From Nannobrachium achirus (lineage: Eukaryota > Chordata > Actinopteri > Myctophiformes > Myctophidae), in the NCBI GenBank assembly GCA_963921795.1, contig OY997653.1, forward strand, positions 5,077,104 through 5,141,103: a stretch of DNA of 64,000 nt. Direction: 5' to 3'. The notes under the pieces were generated by a model. It was not told the origin of the DNA. It saw only the letters and a list, made by a program, of their open reading frames with translations, and did not search any database. A program made the position numbers and the translations under genes. This document shows positions 31,885 through 44,400 of this stretch, piece by piece; positions within the stretch are counted from its first letter, which is position 1; each line of letters starts with the position of its first letter.

Positions 31885-33699
31885 TACGTGACTTTCATGG
31901 ATTACAATTTCCCGAAAAGAACAAACACTCTTTTGACCCTGGGGACGCCCCGAGACAATGGTACTATATATTTTGTTTACTTTTGACTAAGTACGACTTC
32001 TGAAAAAAAAAAAAAAAAAAAAATCAAGTTCTGACTGACAAACCCATGTGTTAAATGTTTTTGATAATCTATCTCTGTCTAATCATCTCTAATCCCCTTT
32101 TCCTCCCCGGGTTACAACTATTATGAAAAAAAAAAGGGAAACTAAAAAATCAAACCAAGTATGAAGTGAGCAGTGCTCATGTGTTCTGTGCATAAACTGC
32201 AGTGTGTGCTTATCTCGCTTATGCTGCTGGCTTGCTGCTTGCCCGCGCTCGCTTGACCGATACTTACATTTTGGTTTATTATTGTTTTATTTTGAAAAAA
32301 AAAACTATGAGGGGCTGGAATTGTTTTTTTATTTTCATTTTTTCTTATTTTTACCTTGAGAGGCCACGAGCCGTTTCAGTTTCTGTGTGACCTTGCTCTC
32401 TCTTTCTCTCTCAAAAATGGGTTTCATTCGCTCTTGTTCTGTATAATTTACTGTTTACATTCTAATACAGGGCTTGATAACAATGTGCTGGGGTTATATT
32501 TGAATCTGTCTTATTTGAATCTGTCTTGGGTTTTTCTCCCTCTGTTTGTGTTCTAACTCACTTGCCTGGTTTGCAAAACTAGGAATTATTTACACATATG
32601 ACTGTCTCTCTCTCTCTCTCTAAAAAGGGATCTCATTCACTCTTGGTATGACTACACTCGTACTGATAACAACCAACGCTTGGGTTTATTTGAATGTTTA
32701 TATATGATGCCCCTAACGTCTTAATAATTTTTTTTTCTCCCTAATGTATTAATTCTTTTTCACCAATGTGGTAGGGATTATTTTTACTTTATTTATTTCA
32801 TTTTAGGGGACAGGACGGACTCGACCTGGATAGACAGGTATCGTGGAAGGAACTCCACTAACTCGCTAACCAACTTGACTGACACTCAACTTGACGGACT
32901 GACGGTTTTATTTCAATCTTATTTTAGCCAGTTTAATTTCATGACTGTTTATTTTATTATAACCCATTTTCTCCTGTCCTACTGTTTTGTCGTGAAAACC
33001 GTTCCTCTTGCAGAGAACGTGTAAACAACTGACTTGCTTTCATTCCTTTCTAAAACAACTGATAGTCTGCTAGAAGACAGGCCTTCAAGGTCAGAGGGTC
33101 TGTGTGTGTGAGATTTATTATTTAGTAATCCTGTTCTTTTAAACCACATCTTATGGACAAGAACCAAAAACATTTACTTTTACCATTCTTAACACATAAA
33201 CTGCAGTATGGGTTAAGGATGGAAGAGGCCTAGCCCTGCTTTACTCAACCTTTAATTTCTCATGTTGGTTTATTTTTGGTAATACTTTATCCTCTTTACT
33301 TGAGTAAAAGCAGGCTGAGACGGTTCCAAAAACAATTTAGATGGCTGGGCTCCATTCAAACCTTCCCAGTCAAATTCCACAATTATTACAACCCTACTGG
33401 GTTTATACGGGATTACACATTAAAAAATAATAATAATAATAATAATAATAATGACATTATGATTATGTTATGTGTTTCTATTTAATTTTTCTTATTTTTA
33501 TTTCTTTAAAGTTTCATTCATTTTCTGGTTAGAGAGGCTTTAAACAGGCCTCGCTAACTATTGTATGGTACACTTCCCCCCTCACAGGCCTGGAAGTTTC
33601 TCATTTAACCATATTTTAACAAATTATCCTCCAAACAAAACAATTTTTGTCACACCCAATATTTTTGGCTGTGGCAAACGGGAGGGAATGTGTTTGGAG

Positions 33700-33800
33700 A
33701 ATTTCATTTTCTGAATTCATATTTCATTTTCTGAATTCATATTTTATTTTCTGAATTCATATTTCATTTTCTGATTTCATATTTACATATTTCATTTTGT
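33700..33800 (+). repeat. Short tandem repeat in the ERV interior
   Basis: About five units of TTTCATTTTCTGAATTCATA. Confidence 0.8.
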
Positions 33801-35056
33801 TTTCATCTCATTTTATTTCAGAATATATATATATATATTTCACTTTGCTTAACCATGTTTAAATCTGTTTACCCCTAACAGAACAAACTTAATACAATTT
33901 GACACAAATGGTGTCCCTTGGTGATGTATATCTAAAACAAATCAAACATGTCTATACCTAAATACACACAATGGTCTTAACTTCCATGTAATTCTGATGT
34001 TTATTCTATTTTTCAGACTTATCTATTTGATAGACGGTCCATATCTCTTCCCATGATCTGTGAGGAAGGATCATTTTTCGTGAGTACGAGGATTCAAGTC
34101 ACCTGAGTTCCTATATCATTTTGTTTTGTTAATATATTTTGTTAATATTTACAGTTGTCTTGTCCCAAAATGCAACTCTCTTCTTTTGATAAGATTTCAT
34201 AGCCTCGTCCTGGAAATGAAATGTCATATTCGTTATAAAACCTTACTGGAAATGATGAGGACAGAGGTCCTACCTTACTGTTGTGGAGTCAAAAAGTCCC
34301 CCCTGGCTGGGACACCCTGGCGAAGGTCATAGGTCAAGCAAGGAATGGACCATGACGCTCCACCACACTAATCAAATTTTCAAAATTCTACATTCGTCAA
34401 TCTCAGGTGATGACTTCACCAAATAAATCAAAACTTCTAAAGAAAAAAATATATTCTCTTTCATTAAATGCACTCTCTGGAGTGCACCTCCACCAAACCC
34501 AGGTGAGGCTGTGAAGAAACTTTGGAAAGATTCTAAATTTAGTGATAAAGTTTGTCATGGTGCGACAGGACAATGTTTGTTATTGATGGATCAAAGGTTT
34601 CCTTTTTCTATCAATATATTTTAAGGAACGTGTGATTGTCTCCTCACTCTCATAAAAATATTCTAACTCATGTTATCTAAACTTAAACAGGCCCCAAATT
34701 AAACAGGCCTTATTTGAGAAAATATCCTTGGTTTAATCTCAGACTGCCCTTTGACGCACTCCCCCTAATGATTCCAAATTATACAGTCCTTTATCTTTCA
34801 TTATCAAAATATTTTCACCTTTGGTTGTATTCTGATTTAAATACCTTTAAAAATACTTAAATACCTTTGGAAATATACAGTTCTTTTAACTCTCCTCTTT
34901 AAAACTTAAAGCTATCGAAATGTTCATGTTGACTTAAAATTTTCAATGATTGTTTTCCGTTTCAAATACTTTTAAAAAGTTTAACCCATGTTTTCTTCCC
35001 TTGTTGTTTATGCTGCCTTGACATTTAACACTTCAAATGCTATCTCAGGAGGGAAT

Positions 35057-35555
35057 TGATAGTAAAATATGTTATTTTTGTTTAACATGGTATAGATACC
35101 ATTTTCAGTGTCAATGTCATGATGTTTTGAACAACTAACTAACGCAGGAGAATGACCACTGAGAGATGCCAATCAGGTCATTATGTACAGGACACAGGAT
35201 AACAAAACACCAAACATACTATCTGCCCTTACGACTGGTGCCTGTAACACGAAAACATCTGATATCCATTGCTCTACTGTACTTGTCATGTTTAACTTTG
35301 TCCAATCAGAATGTGACTAATGTATTCTGTAAATCCATATATCTGTGAAATCATTATGCTTGTCACTCAGAGAGAAGCAAAGATGGGTGATTTTGCTCTA
35401 CTGTACTGCTGTACAGTAATTTGAACTCTGACTAAACTTCAACACAAAACGCATATTCCCTGGTGTGGACATTCATCATTTCTTGTGTGTGGAGTATTTT
35501 ATTATGATTGGGGAAACTGTTTATCCATATGGAATATGATTTTACATTTCCATCA
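35057..35555 (+). repeat. 3' LTR of the ERV
   Basis: 499 bp, TG...CA, followed by GTAAG. See the 5' LTR. Confidence 0.92.
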
Positions 35556-35560
35556 GTAAG

Positions 35561-35928
35561 TAAAATAGCAAATAAAATATTGTATTGGATTGAAATAAAG
35601 CCGAACTTGTTCGGGATAGGCACTTATAGGGTTAAAATTGCAATCCTTTACAGTAACGTTAGTACTACTTTTTTTGTTGTTGTGTTGTGTTCTGTATCGA
35701 CACTTTATGTATATACCACCGGTTTATATATATATATTATTTTTTTAACTTGATTGCTCTGTATGGTTGATTCTCCTGTATTGTTAATTCTTCTTGTTTG
35801 CTTTTGTCGCTTGGCTGTACACAACAGTCCTTTTCTTTTTTTCTTACTGTCCTGTATAACCTTTAACTGCTGTACCTTCTGGGTAACTTAATTTCCCCCT
35901 TGGGATAATAAAGGTATCTATCTATCTA
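35561..35928 (+). mobile_element. ERV flank and LINE-type 3' end
   Basis: The last part, ACTTAATTTCCCCCTTGGGA then TAATAAAGGTATCTATCTAT, is a LINE/SINE 3' end whose tail runs into the microsatellite. A similar end at 46057-46172 leads into (CT)n. Non-coding. Confidence 0.55.
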
Positions 35929-36223
<295 letters not shown>

Positions 36224-36307
36224 CGTTCTGGTTCAAGTTATAGTGACTGCTGTGACCTGCTGTGACCTGTATTTATTGGAGTACTTGAGCTAGACTGTTA
36301 ACGCTCA

Positions 36308-36520
36308 AATTCTGTCTGTGTAAGCTGTCCTGCTTTTATTACTTTTGTTTTCAAAATGATAGCAATTTCCCCTTTTGGTAGTTGTGGCCTGTTAAAGTTC
36401 AATGCTGTTATCTCGGTCTGTGTAAGCTGTCCTGCTTTTATTACTTTTGTTTTCAAAATGATAGCAATTTCACTGTTGGTAGTTGTGTTAATGTTCAACC
36501 GCGCAATTTTACTGGTTGTG
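36308..36520 (+). repeat. Tandem duplication of about 107 bp
   Basis: CTGTGTAAGCTGTCCTGCTT with TTTCAAAATGATAGCAATTT occurs twice in a row with few differences. Confidence 0.8.
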
Positions 36521-36602
36521 ACCTATGTTCAAAGCCAATATGCCACAGATGGGAGAAGACAACGCAATGCCATTTTCAGAAGTCTTTACTTGAACTAAAG
36601 TA

Positions 36603-39418
36603 AATCATCATCATTATCACCTTTATAAGTACAGTTGAGGGTAAACCCTCTTTTTCAATGTAGCCGAGGTTACAATACAGAACAATAAAAACACAATATT
36701 AAAACATTATAAATGAAACAGAGTAAATTACAAAAGAACAGCAACTAATAAATCAAGTGAAACATGTACAATCATGATTAAAGGTGGTAAGGATCAATCC
36801 TTTGAACCTGCCAAGAGATGGCAGGGAGGACAGTTTTAAGAATTATTGAAGTAAGTTCCAGGTTGTTGGGCCGCTGATGGAGAAAGCTGCCTCTCCCAGT
36901 ACTGTGTGCGCTAGAGGAGCCTTTAACATAAGATCACTAGAGCGGGTGTGATAAATGCTTTCACTCGGTTCTAGCATGGAGCAAATATATGAGGGGAGCA
37001 TACCTGAAATACCTTAAAATAAAAACAAGTACCAGTGTTTGTCCTGCCTCTCGGTCAGAGAGTATAAGCCTGCACTCTCATAGAGTGCACAGTGGTGGGT
37101 ACCAACGGAATCACCAGTAATCCACCTTAAGGCATGGTGGTAGACAGTGAGCAGCAAATCTATATAGTGTCACCATAATCCAGAACTGAGGGGAATGTGG
37201 ATTATGTGGATAATATCTTTTTTACTAGAAATAGGTAGATCGGCTATATGGAATTTAAAGGAAAGTTTTATCATCAAGCCAGATGCCAAGATATGTATAT
37301 TCAGATACCCTCTCAATCGTGGAACCACTAGTAGACTATTAAAATCAATGTCAATAGCTCTAGAGAACAACATAATTTTGGTTTTACTTGTATTTGGCAC
37401 AAGCCTTGACCAGGGCATTCTGTAGAGAATTGAAGGCCAGCTGTAAATTATCAACAGCAAGCTCAACTGAATTGGCAACACAATATAAAACAGTGTCATC
37501 AGCATAAAGATGAAACTGACAGTCAATGTGGACATAATATTGTTGATGTATAAAGTAAAAAGCAGCCTTGCGGGACCCCTGAAGAGACAGGTAGGAAGTC
37601 GGACTGCAAACTCCCAATTTTAACAGATTGAAATCTAGCACCCAGATAATTTATGAAACCATTCTAAGGTGGCGTTATGAAATCCAAGAATATGTAGCTT
37701 CTGTATGAGTAGCTCATGATGAACTGTGTCAAAGGCTTTTGATAAATCCACAAAAAGAGTGGCACAATGTATTTTATTATCTAGGGCAGTGATAATATCA
37801 GTAACGAGAGTAACTGCAGTTACTGTACTATGATTGGCTCTGAAGCTGGATTGATTTGGGTTTAACACTGAGAAACTTAGGAGAAATGTTTTTAGCAGAG
37901 AGTTTATGAATGATTCTAGGATTTTACGCAGGCATGGTAGTTTTGTAATTGGCCTATAGTTATCTAAAACAGGGGCAAAGTTTCACCGATTTAAAATGAT
38001 TCCAATGCGGAACGCAAACCTCCTATGATTGGTTGCTAGTTGCGCTGTTTGGAATTTGAAGTTGGTCATAGCAGGCTTCAGCGACGTGATGTTATGGCAA
38101 TTATCTGGCGTTTTGTAAATAATAATAATTTAAAAATAACACTGAGGCTACAGTATAATTGTCAATAGAATAGTCTGCACATCAAACTAAGTTAGCACTT
38201 ACTTTCACATACAAATGTCACACAAATAGGCAATAGGAGCATAGGAACGCACACAAATAGGCATAGGAGTTGATCTCACATTTTATTTCCAAAATATAAA
38301 CCAGAATGAAATTGACTGAATCAAAGAAAGAGGAAGAATAGGCTACATGAATGATGTACTACTGTAAATAAAAAAAATGATATGAATCAAGCGCATTTAC
38401 GTTAACAATCGCTGATTGAAATAACCTCTTTAATATGTAGGAATAATTAACCCACGATACTGCATATGTCAGCTCAATAATTAGTTCATGAATCCATTCA
38501 TGAATCCAGCTTCACGTCTACACTGTACTTAGCATGTCAATTCATATGCATATTGCATCCATTCCCACATTAATTGCATTGTTAACATAGGTGTCACATT
38601 GTTCACAGCTTTTGTTAAGAGGTGTGAAAACTATTAATGCAACTTCAGTCCTATAAACATCACAAATCCCTGTTAATAAATATGAAAAAAACACATGCAT
38701 ATTTCTCTGGACGAATGCCTCTTTGCTTGGTGAAAAGTCTTGTGGACAACTCAATCTGGATTATTAAAAGACCCAGCGGAACTGCACGGGCACTTTCAAA
38801 AGGGGGGTCCTCAATAAGGCTTCCAATGCGGGGTACAGAGTCCTAGACGGCCCAGCCAGGTTAGCGGCGGCTGCAGCGGCTACTCCAGAGTCCAAACGTT
38901 CGGTGCACAAATCTCTGTGGCAAAACTAAAAAGTTACTTGGACATTTACTGGCACTGTGGTCCGTCTGTGTCAGCCATACTGGATTTGTTTTTCGCTGGC
39001 TGTCTTGTAGGCGGTCCACGTTTTCTTCTTCGTCTGCTTTATTTTCGGCAAGCTCAACACATTCTCCCAAGTATCCTTGCGGTTGCACGTGACCGTTGGC
39101 AGCCAATAGCCTCCTCTGGTCGCATTTCAATCTATGATGGCGACACCCATGCCAAGGACCCAAAATGCTTCATTTGCGCTGCATAGAAACCAATGGCTTT
39201 GCACTGTCCATATATTTGTATGGTCTATAATCTAAAACCTGCCTGTCACCCCCCTTATGCAGTGGAGTTACATGGGCAAATTTCCAGATCAAAGGAAAAC
39301 AGTTTGAGGAAATTGAGAGATAAAAAATATGGGTGATCTGATCAACAATGAGAGGTGCTGCTAGCTTTAACAAAAATAGGTCCAATCTATCCTCACTAAT
39401 AGAGCTCTTGTGGTTTAT
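36603..39418 (-). mobile_element. 5'-truncated LINE (L2/Crack-like), split by a 1.24-kb insertion
   Basis: Minus-strand blocks, in order: 39418-39222 LAAPLIVDQITHIF, LIWKFAHVTPLHKGGDRQ and LDYRP; after the insertion, 37868-37640 LNPNQSSFRANHSTVTAVTL and CATLFVDLSKAFDTVHHELL; then FHLYADDTVLYCVANSVELA, the catalytic YADD box; then TKTKIMLFSR. A C-terminal and 3' UTR region ends near 36603 in an ATG/ATC-type tail. The frame is broken in several places (stops, frame shifts and the insertion). No endonuclease remains, so the copy is 5'-truncated. Confidence 0.8.
37979..39220. mobile_element. 1.24-kb insertion in the LINE
   Basis: The host LINE sequence is partly repeated on each side (GCCTATAGTTATCTAAAAC before, GGTCTATAATCTAAAACC after), a long imperfect duplication of about 17 bp. 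The inserted left end AGGGGCAAAGTTTCACCG then ATTTAAAATGATTCCAAT recurs at 62493-62590. No reading frame was recognised and no matching inverted right end seen, so the class is unknown. Confidence 0.55.
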
Positions 39419-39580
39419 ATTTTGATTGATTGAAGAATTTATTAGAAGTTTGCAATAGAAAAAAAAGTACAGTTTCATGACAGTACAAATCACTGGTACA
39501 AGGTCAACTAAAAGGAGATCCTAGAAAGCCGAGGCTTATTTCCACAGGAACCACACTTTAAGTATCTCATATAACATTGA
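39419..39580 (-). mobile_element. LINE 3' tail, reverse (family of 14533-15198)
   Basis: TTGATTGATTGAAGAATTTA and AAGGTCAACTAAAAGGAGAT are the reverse of the 15.0-15.2 kb tail. It sits at the truncated 5' edge of the LINE above. Confidence 0.75.
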
Positions 39581-41490
39581 AAGACAGTTGAGTTGCGCTT
39601 CTAGGACAGCAGGGGCGGAGAGGAGCTAAATGTTTGATTCTGGACTTTAATTGTTCACAGGACAGAACAGCAATTCAGATAAAACGTCAAAGGATTTAAA
39701 CCACAAGCAGACACATCGGCTAGTTTTATTCACCCTGTAATTCCTGGAACACATATTTGGCGTTAGACTAGAACTAGTCTGGAGGGATTCGCATTGAAAC
39801 CTGGTCTGCAGGGGCGTTGCCCTGTGATTTTTTTCACAAATCAACAGCCAATGAAGAAAAGGAGGCGTCGCCCACAGTAGTGGGTGCTCAGTGTAAAACG
39901 AGACCGTAGGAAACCCCTACCGGGAAGTGGGAACGTTCCTGCAGGGTCGCTACAATACAAAATAAACCCAATCTACTTTGAATCACCCAGTTCAAATAAC
40001 AATCCAATCCTTAAACATACATTTATATGCCTACATGTTAGAAATAGCAATGTTATTATAAAGGGTCAAGGATTTCAATGAATGTGAATTGTTTGTGTAA
40101 TGGTCTGATTCTAGTGCATTTGACTGACCAAAGTCACCACCACCGATTACATTATCATGTTTCATTGATCTTTTTGTTGTTGTTGTTGTTGTCCAAGTCC
40201 AGTGCAACGTGCATGCATGTATGCAGCCAAAATGGTGATTTCAAATAGGCCTAAACATACAACTCACCTTAATGTGTCAGCCAGCCATATGCTAATGCTA
40301 CCGACAGAAAGCATTAAGTACCGAACTCGTTAGCATAATAAACTGTCGTCTGTGATTGTCGAGCAGTTTAATCTGAGTTACCAGAATAAGCAGCAATCAA
40401 ACAATGGAAAGATATGCTGTACGTTTTAATAGCCTTCATGAAAACACCACCAAAACGCATAAATCAGGCATTCATAGGGTGAGGATATGACTTACTGGTT
40501 TAGTTGTTTTACAGCTAGTAGTATAGCCTACTACTAATAATGTAATATTAAACACGAAATCCAATAGTAGCATATGGCCCCAACAATCATAATATTCTGT
40601 TACTTTATTTCTTACAGAGGTAAAGTTAGTTAGACTTGAATATAAAAGTAATCAAATCAGTAGGCTTACATCTCTGTAATGGCCCAGCACTTCCACAGAA
40701 ATTGTATTACTACCCAGCCTGTACAAACGGCATCCATGGCTAATTTTAGAAATGTAAATGAAAATCCCAAACAGCAGAGCTGTCTATGTATGCATTTGCT
40801 CAATCATTAAACATAATAATTCTATAGCCCCTACTTGATGTAGTTGGGATTATATTTGAACAAAACATAAATAGGTCTGTCAAGGAATATTTGCAAGAGC
40901 AGTTCCTTATTATATGCTCATACATTATACAAATAACCTGAAATCTACATTTGTCATAATATCCAGCGGCAGACTGATATTGAACCTTTATAGTAATACT
41001 CACAGCACAGGTGATACATTAAGCTAGGTAAAACATTCTACATATAGTGCATATCCAAATAAATGTCCAGGCAAGTGTCATAACAGGCTTTATTTGTACA
41101 CCCAGAGGTTGCATTTTGACCAGAATGCAAGTGTGTCCAACACCAAATCTGCATTTCATTTCTACATGAATGTTCTCCCTAAGACGCTGATGCTGTGAGT
41201 GCACTGGTATTGATGCAAACAGGATGGAATACAGCTCTCCATGGCACTTCCTAAAAGGAACTTCTGTCCCTGGCTGTCACAGGCCCTGTGGGAGAAGAGA
41301 AAAAACAAACATCACAACACTGAAACAACAACAATGATTGAGCTAATTATGAACCCTTTACAATTAGAAATAAGCAAAAGTTTTCAAACAGTCCCTTTAC
41401 TTAAAACAAATGGGAAACTGTGTCTGACAGCATTCTTGTTACTGCTATTAAAATATCAATGTAAATTGGCACCCTTTGTTTGGCTATATA
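39581..41490. other. No recognised feature
   Basis: A (TTG)n run at 40172-40190. Otherwise AT-rich with no gene, element ends or exon signals that I can support. Confidence 0.5.
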
Positions 41491-41697
41491 CCCTTAAATT
41501 TACACAAGGGCAAAACATCTATTGTCTATAAAGTACCTGGAATGCCAGGCACACACCTAGACCACTTAGCACCACATCATCTAATTCTAAGGCTTACTCT
41601 GTGTAGCTATTGAGTATCAGGAATCATGGTGTCAGGTCTACTATATTGTGTTGCAAATTAATGTCCTCTGACTGATGGTCCCTTTTAATATAAAACG

Positions 41698-41714
41698 AGC
41701 TGTAGATCAACCAT
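41698..41714. repeat. Palindromic module copy 22 (right half)
   Basis: GAGCTGTAGATC then ATTTTCAAACAGCC, the same right context as copy 24 at 46824-46882. Confidence 0.55.
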
Positions 41715-41918
41715 TTTCAAACAGCCTATAGGTATAAAATAGGGCTAACGTGTTCTATGTATGTTTTATAATATTATGTATTAATGGATGCATCTAAAGT
41801 TTTCAAATAATATAGTGGAATAAAATTACAATATTTGGATCCGGGATGGAGTAGAAATAAAAATATGGCTACAAAACCTACAGTACAGTGAGTAAATGTA
41901 CTTACTTTACACCATTGA

Positions 41919-42094
41919 TGTCCGGCCATACCACGCCAACAAGAACTGTTTATCATCACATTCAACTGCCATAAGTGGTTGAAAGATAGGACCTATATAG
42001 TTATTATAGTGGCCCATGTGGGAATGATGCTTTACTGTTTGTGATCGGTTGAATGTGATTAAAGCAGTTCTTGTTTGCATGATATGGTCGGACA
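41919..42094. mobile_element. Palindromic MITE, 176 bp
   Basis: Ends TGTCCGGCCATACCACG and TATGGTCGGACA; inner arms AACAAGAACTG and CAGTTCTTGTT, ACATTCAAC and GTTGAATGT. Its flanks CTTTACACCATTG and CAATGGTGTAAAG are complements, so it sits at the centre of another palindrome. Confidence 0.8.
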
Positions 42095-42224
42095 ATGGTG
42101 TAAAGTAGCTACATTTACTCCAGTACTGTACTTTGCAGACATTATAGCCTAATAAATATTACATTGAGCACTGTAGCCCTACTTTATACATAGTCTGGAT
42201 TTACACGGCGCGATGCAACACTAT

Positions 42225-42240
42225 CGTGAGCTTGTAGTCT
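42225..42240. repeat. Palindromic module copy 23 (right half)
   Basis: CGTGAGCTTGTAGTC then TATTTTCAAAC. Confidence 0.55.
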
Positions 42241-42360
42241 ATTTTCAAACATTCTGGACTTACTTTTGATGCTTTTAAGTAGATTTTGATGGCAATACTT
42301 TCCGGAGGATTTCTACATTGCAGTATTGATACATTTTGGGCCCTTTTTTACACCACTGCC

Positions 42361-43379
42361 AGACAGATAATAACATTGATTTGCTTACCAATACGTTGTA
42401 TGGTATCCTTTAGCTTCGATGTAGCTGCTGGATGCTAGTGAATCCTCAATCCGGTGAAACAAAAACAAAGTAAATTTTCTCGTCCATTCCAATTAGGTAG
42501 CGACCGCTTCAATGCAAAAAACAAGTCATGAGTACACGGCTGGGAGTCAATAAATACATTGGCAGCGTTCTGTGTTAAAACAAAACGTGCATCCTTCACG
42601 TCTATATGCTACAGAGTGAGCGAAAGTTTATCTACAAACTGTTTACACGGACCCTCGCCTCGGGAACACAGGATTTTATTTTGGCAAATCCGGTATGGGC
42701 GGGTTTGCTCCGAGCTGGCCGAGACATGATTGGAGGCTCAGATACAGAGCGGGGCCAACTTCCTTTGGCCAGAAAAATAGACGTTTCTTACCAGGCGCTT
42801 TATTTTTTTTCCGATCGCCAAAATAAAAGCCTGGTTCACGAGGCTAGACTAGAACTGCTTTAACAATTTTATGCTCTAGCTATTGAAACATAGCAGCTGT
42901 ACAAGTTAAAGTCTTTGAATACTTTTGACCTGATCCTGTCTTCTAAATCAGTGGTTCTCAAATGTTTTCATGTCAGTGGAAAGGAGGGTCCGGCCGATAG
43001 TCGAACCTCAGATACAAGAGGAACAATGTGGATTCCGTCCTGGACTTCCTTCCAAACCTAGACTGACGGAACTATTGCTGTATTGACTTTGACCTCTAAG
43101 GACCTTCCAGGGAGAGTGCTCATGTGCGTCTTGCGGTGACACGCTTCCTAGTTTCTTCTTCTCTGAGCTGTTTTTTTTTTTTTTTTTTCGCACTGATTTT
43201 TGACATTGCACTATTAGGTTGTGTTGGTAGTTTCTGAGTATTTTGCTTTGTTTAACAATGACAGTGAGATACTTGTTGCACTAACTAGCATTGACTGCTA
43301 TGGTCTCTTTTTGTAAGACACTTTATGTATATACTTATATATTATTCGCCCCCTCTATTGATGCACCTTCTCTTTATTG
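42361..43379. other. Unassigned
   Basis: No gene. A T-run at 43171-43189; the 43017-43345 part resembles a LINE-type untranslated region but I cannot place it. Confidence 0.4.
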
Positions 43380-44400
43380 TCTCCACCAGCCGAAGGCTGA
43401 GGGAGAGTATGTTTTCCCCTCCGTCCGTCCGTCCGTGCGTGCGTCCGTCCGTCCGTCCGTCCGTCCGTCCGTGCGTCCGTGCGTCCTCGCAGTTTGTGTG
43501 CACCTAATCTCAGTCGCCGTTGGCCCGGTCGCTGCCAAAGTGAGCACACACATTCCCTGGATGCCAATCTAGAACCTCTGCCCTAAATTTTTCAAATGGG
43601 ACTTTTCTAGCGCCACCTAGTGGCCGATGTTTGCAAGACACATTTCTGTGCACTACTCTTACAGATTTTGTCCAAAAATCCTACAAATCGGTAGGCAGTA
43701 TCTCGACAGTCATGTGATCGACACCGATCTGTCCGATTTTTCATATTCCATCCTGATTGGCTAATATTGGCTTCCAAAGTTTGTAGGATTGAGCCGTTTG
43801 GAACAAAATGCCTCAAATCCCAAACGCAAAGTGCAATTATCATGAAATCGCACACACACGTTCCTACTAGGTCGAAGAAGAAATGCCACTTAAAATTTTT
43901 GAAAGCAGCCTCATGGTGGCGCTATAACAGGCCCATTTGTGGTTTTACCTATAACTCCATCGATCAGTTTCAAACTTTGTAAGCGCATTCCCTAGAGGCC
44001 AAGGAAAAACCCTTTCCCTGCATTTTTCACATCAGCCTTTTATAGCGCCACCAGGAGGCCGACTTATGTAAAACACAATTTTTCCTATTATTCCTTGAGA
44101 TTTTATCCAAAAATCATGCAAATCGGTACACAGTATCTCTATAGTCATGTGATCAAGTCCGATCCATCTGATTTTCCATATTCCATCTTCATTGGCATGA
44201 TTGTCTTCCAAAGTTTATAGGATCGGGCTGGTTTTAATAAAATGTCTCAAATTACAAACGCACTGTGCAATTATAATGAAATCGTGCACACACGTTTCCA
44301 CAAGGCCGAGGAAGAAATGCCACTTCAAATTTTTGAAATCAGCCTCATGGTGGCGCTATAACAGGCTGAATTGTTGTTTCCACCGATCAGTTTAAAACTT
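43380..44400 (+). mobile_element. Helentron-like non-autonomous element (HINE), 3' end lost
   Basis: Starts TCTCCACCAGCCGAAGGC, then a (CCGT)n microsatellite, then two tandem ~420-bp units sharing GTCCAAAAATC..CAAATCGGTA, CATATTCCATC and GCCTCATGGTGGCGCTATAA. The same order is seen at 45180-46056, whose 3' hairpin is intact. Confidence 0.65.
43421..43486. repeat. (CCGT)n microsatellite
   Basis: Fixed internal position in both HINE copies (also 45220-45290). Confidence 0.95.

Larger units (their letters stand above)
29783..35555 (+). mobile_element. Endogenous retrovirus (fossil), 5.77 kb, young LTRs
   Basis: Two direct 499-bp LTRs (29783-30281 and 35057-35555) begin TG and end CA, with a 5-bp target duplication GTAAG at 29778-29782 and 35556-35560. 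A tRNA-Tyr-type primer-binding site follows the first LTR, and a short purine-rich tract precedes the second. The internal 4.8 kb includes a gag-like start (MGNAQGGRK near 30544, a possible myristoylation signal), suggesting a gamma/epsilon-like ERV. I see no long pol or env, so it looks internally deleted and broken in several places. The LTRs differ at only a handful of sites, so insertion is recent. Confidence 0.85.
41491..42360. mobile_element. CAGTGGTGG-type hAT-like elements, with a palindromic MITE between two ends
   Basis: Left copy ends ATGTACTTACTTTACACCA, and a second copy starts ATGGTGTAAAGTAGCTACAT. Both carry module right halves (41698-41714 GAGCTGTAGATC..., 42225-42240 GTGAGCTTGTAGTC). 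Between them is the 176-bp palindrome at 41919. Confidence 0.6.

Noticed and set aside
39764-42860. Shared CTAGACTAGAACT words as ends of one 3.1-kb element
   Set aside because: The match is short and the flanking sequence does not support inverted or direct terminal repeats.
43291-43572. Pro-Ser-Val-Arg repeat protein
   Set aside because: It is a translation of the (CCGT)n microsatellite inside a Helentron-like element, repeated at 45.2 kb.
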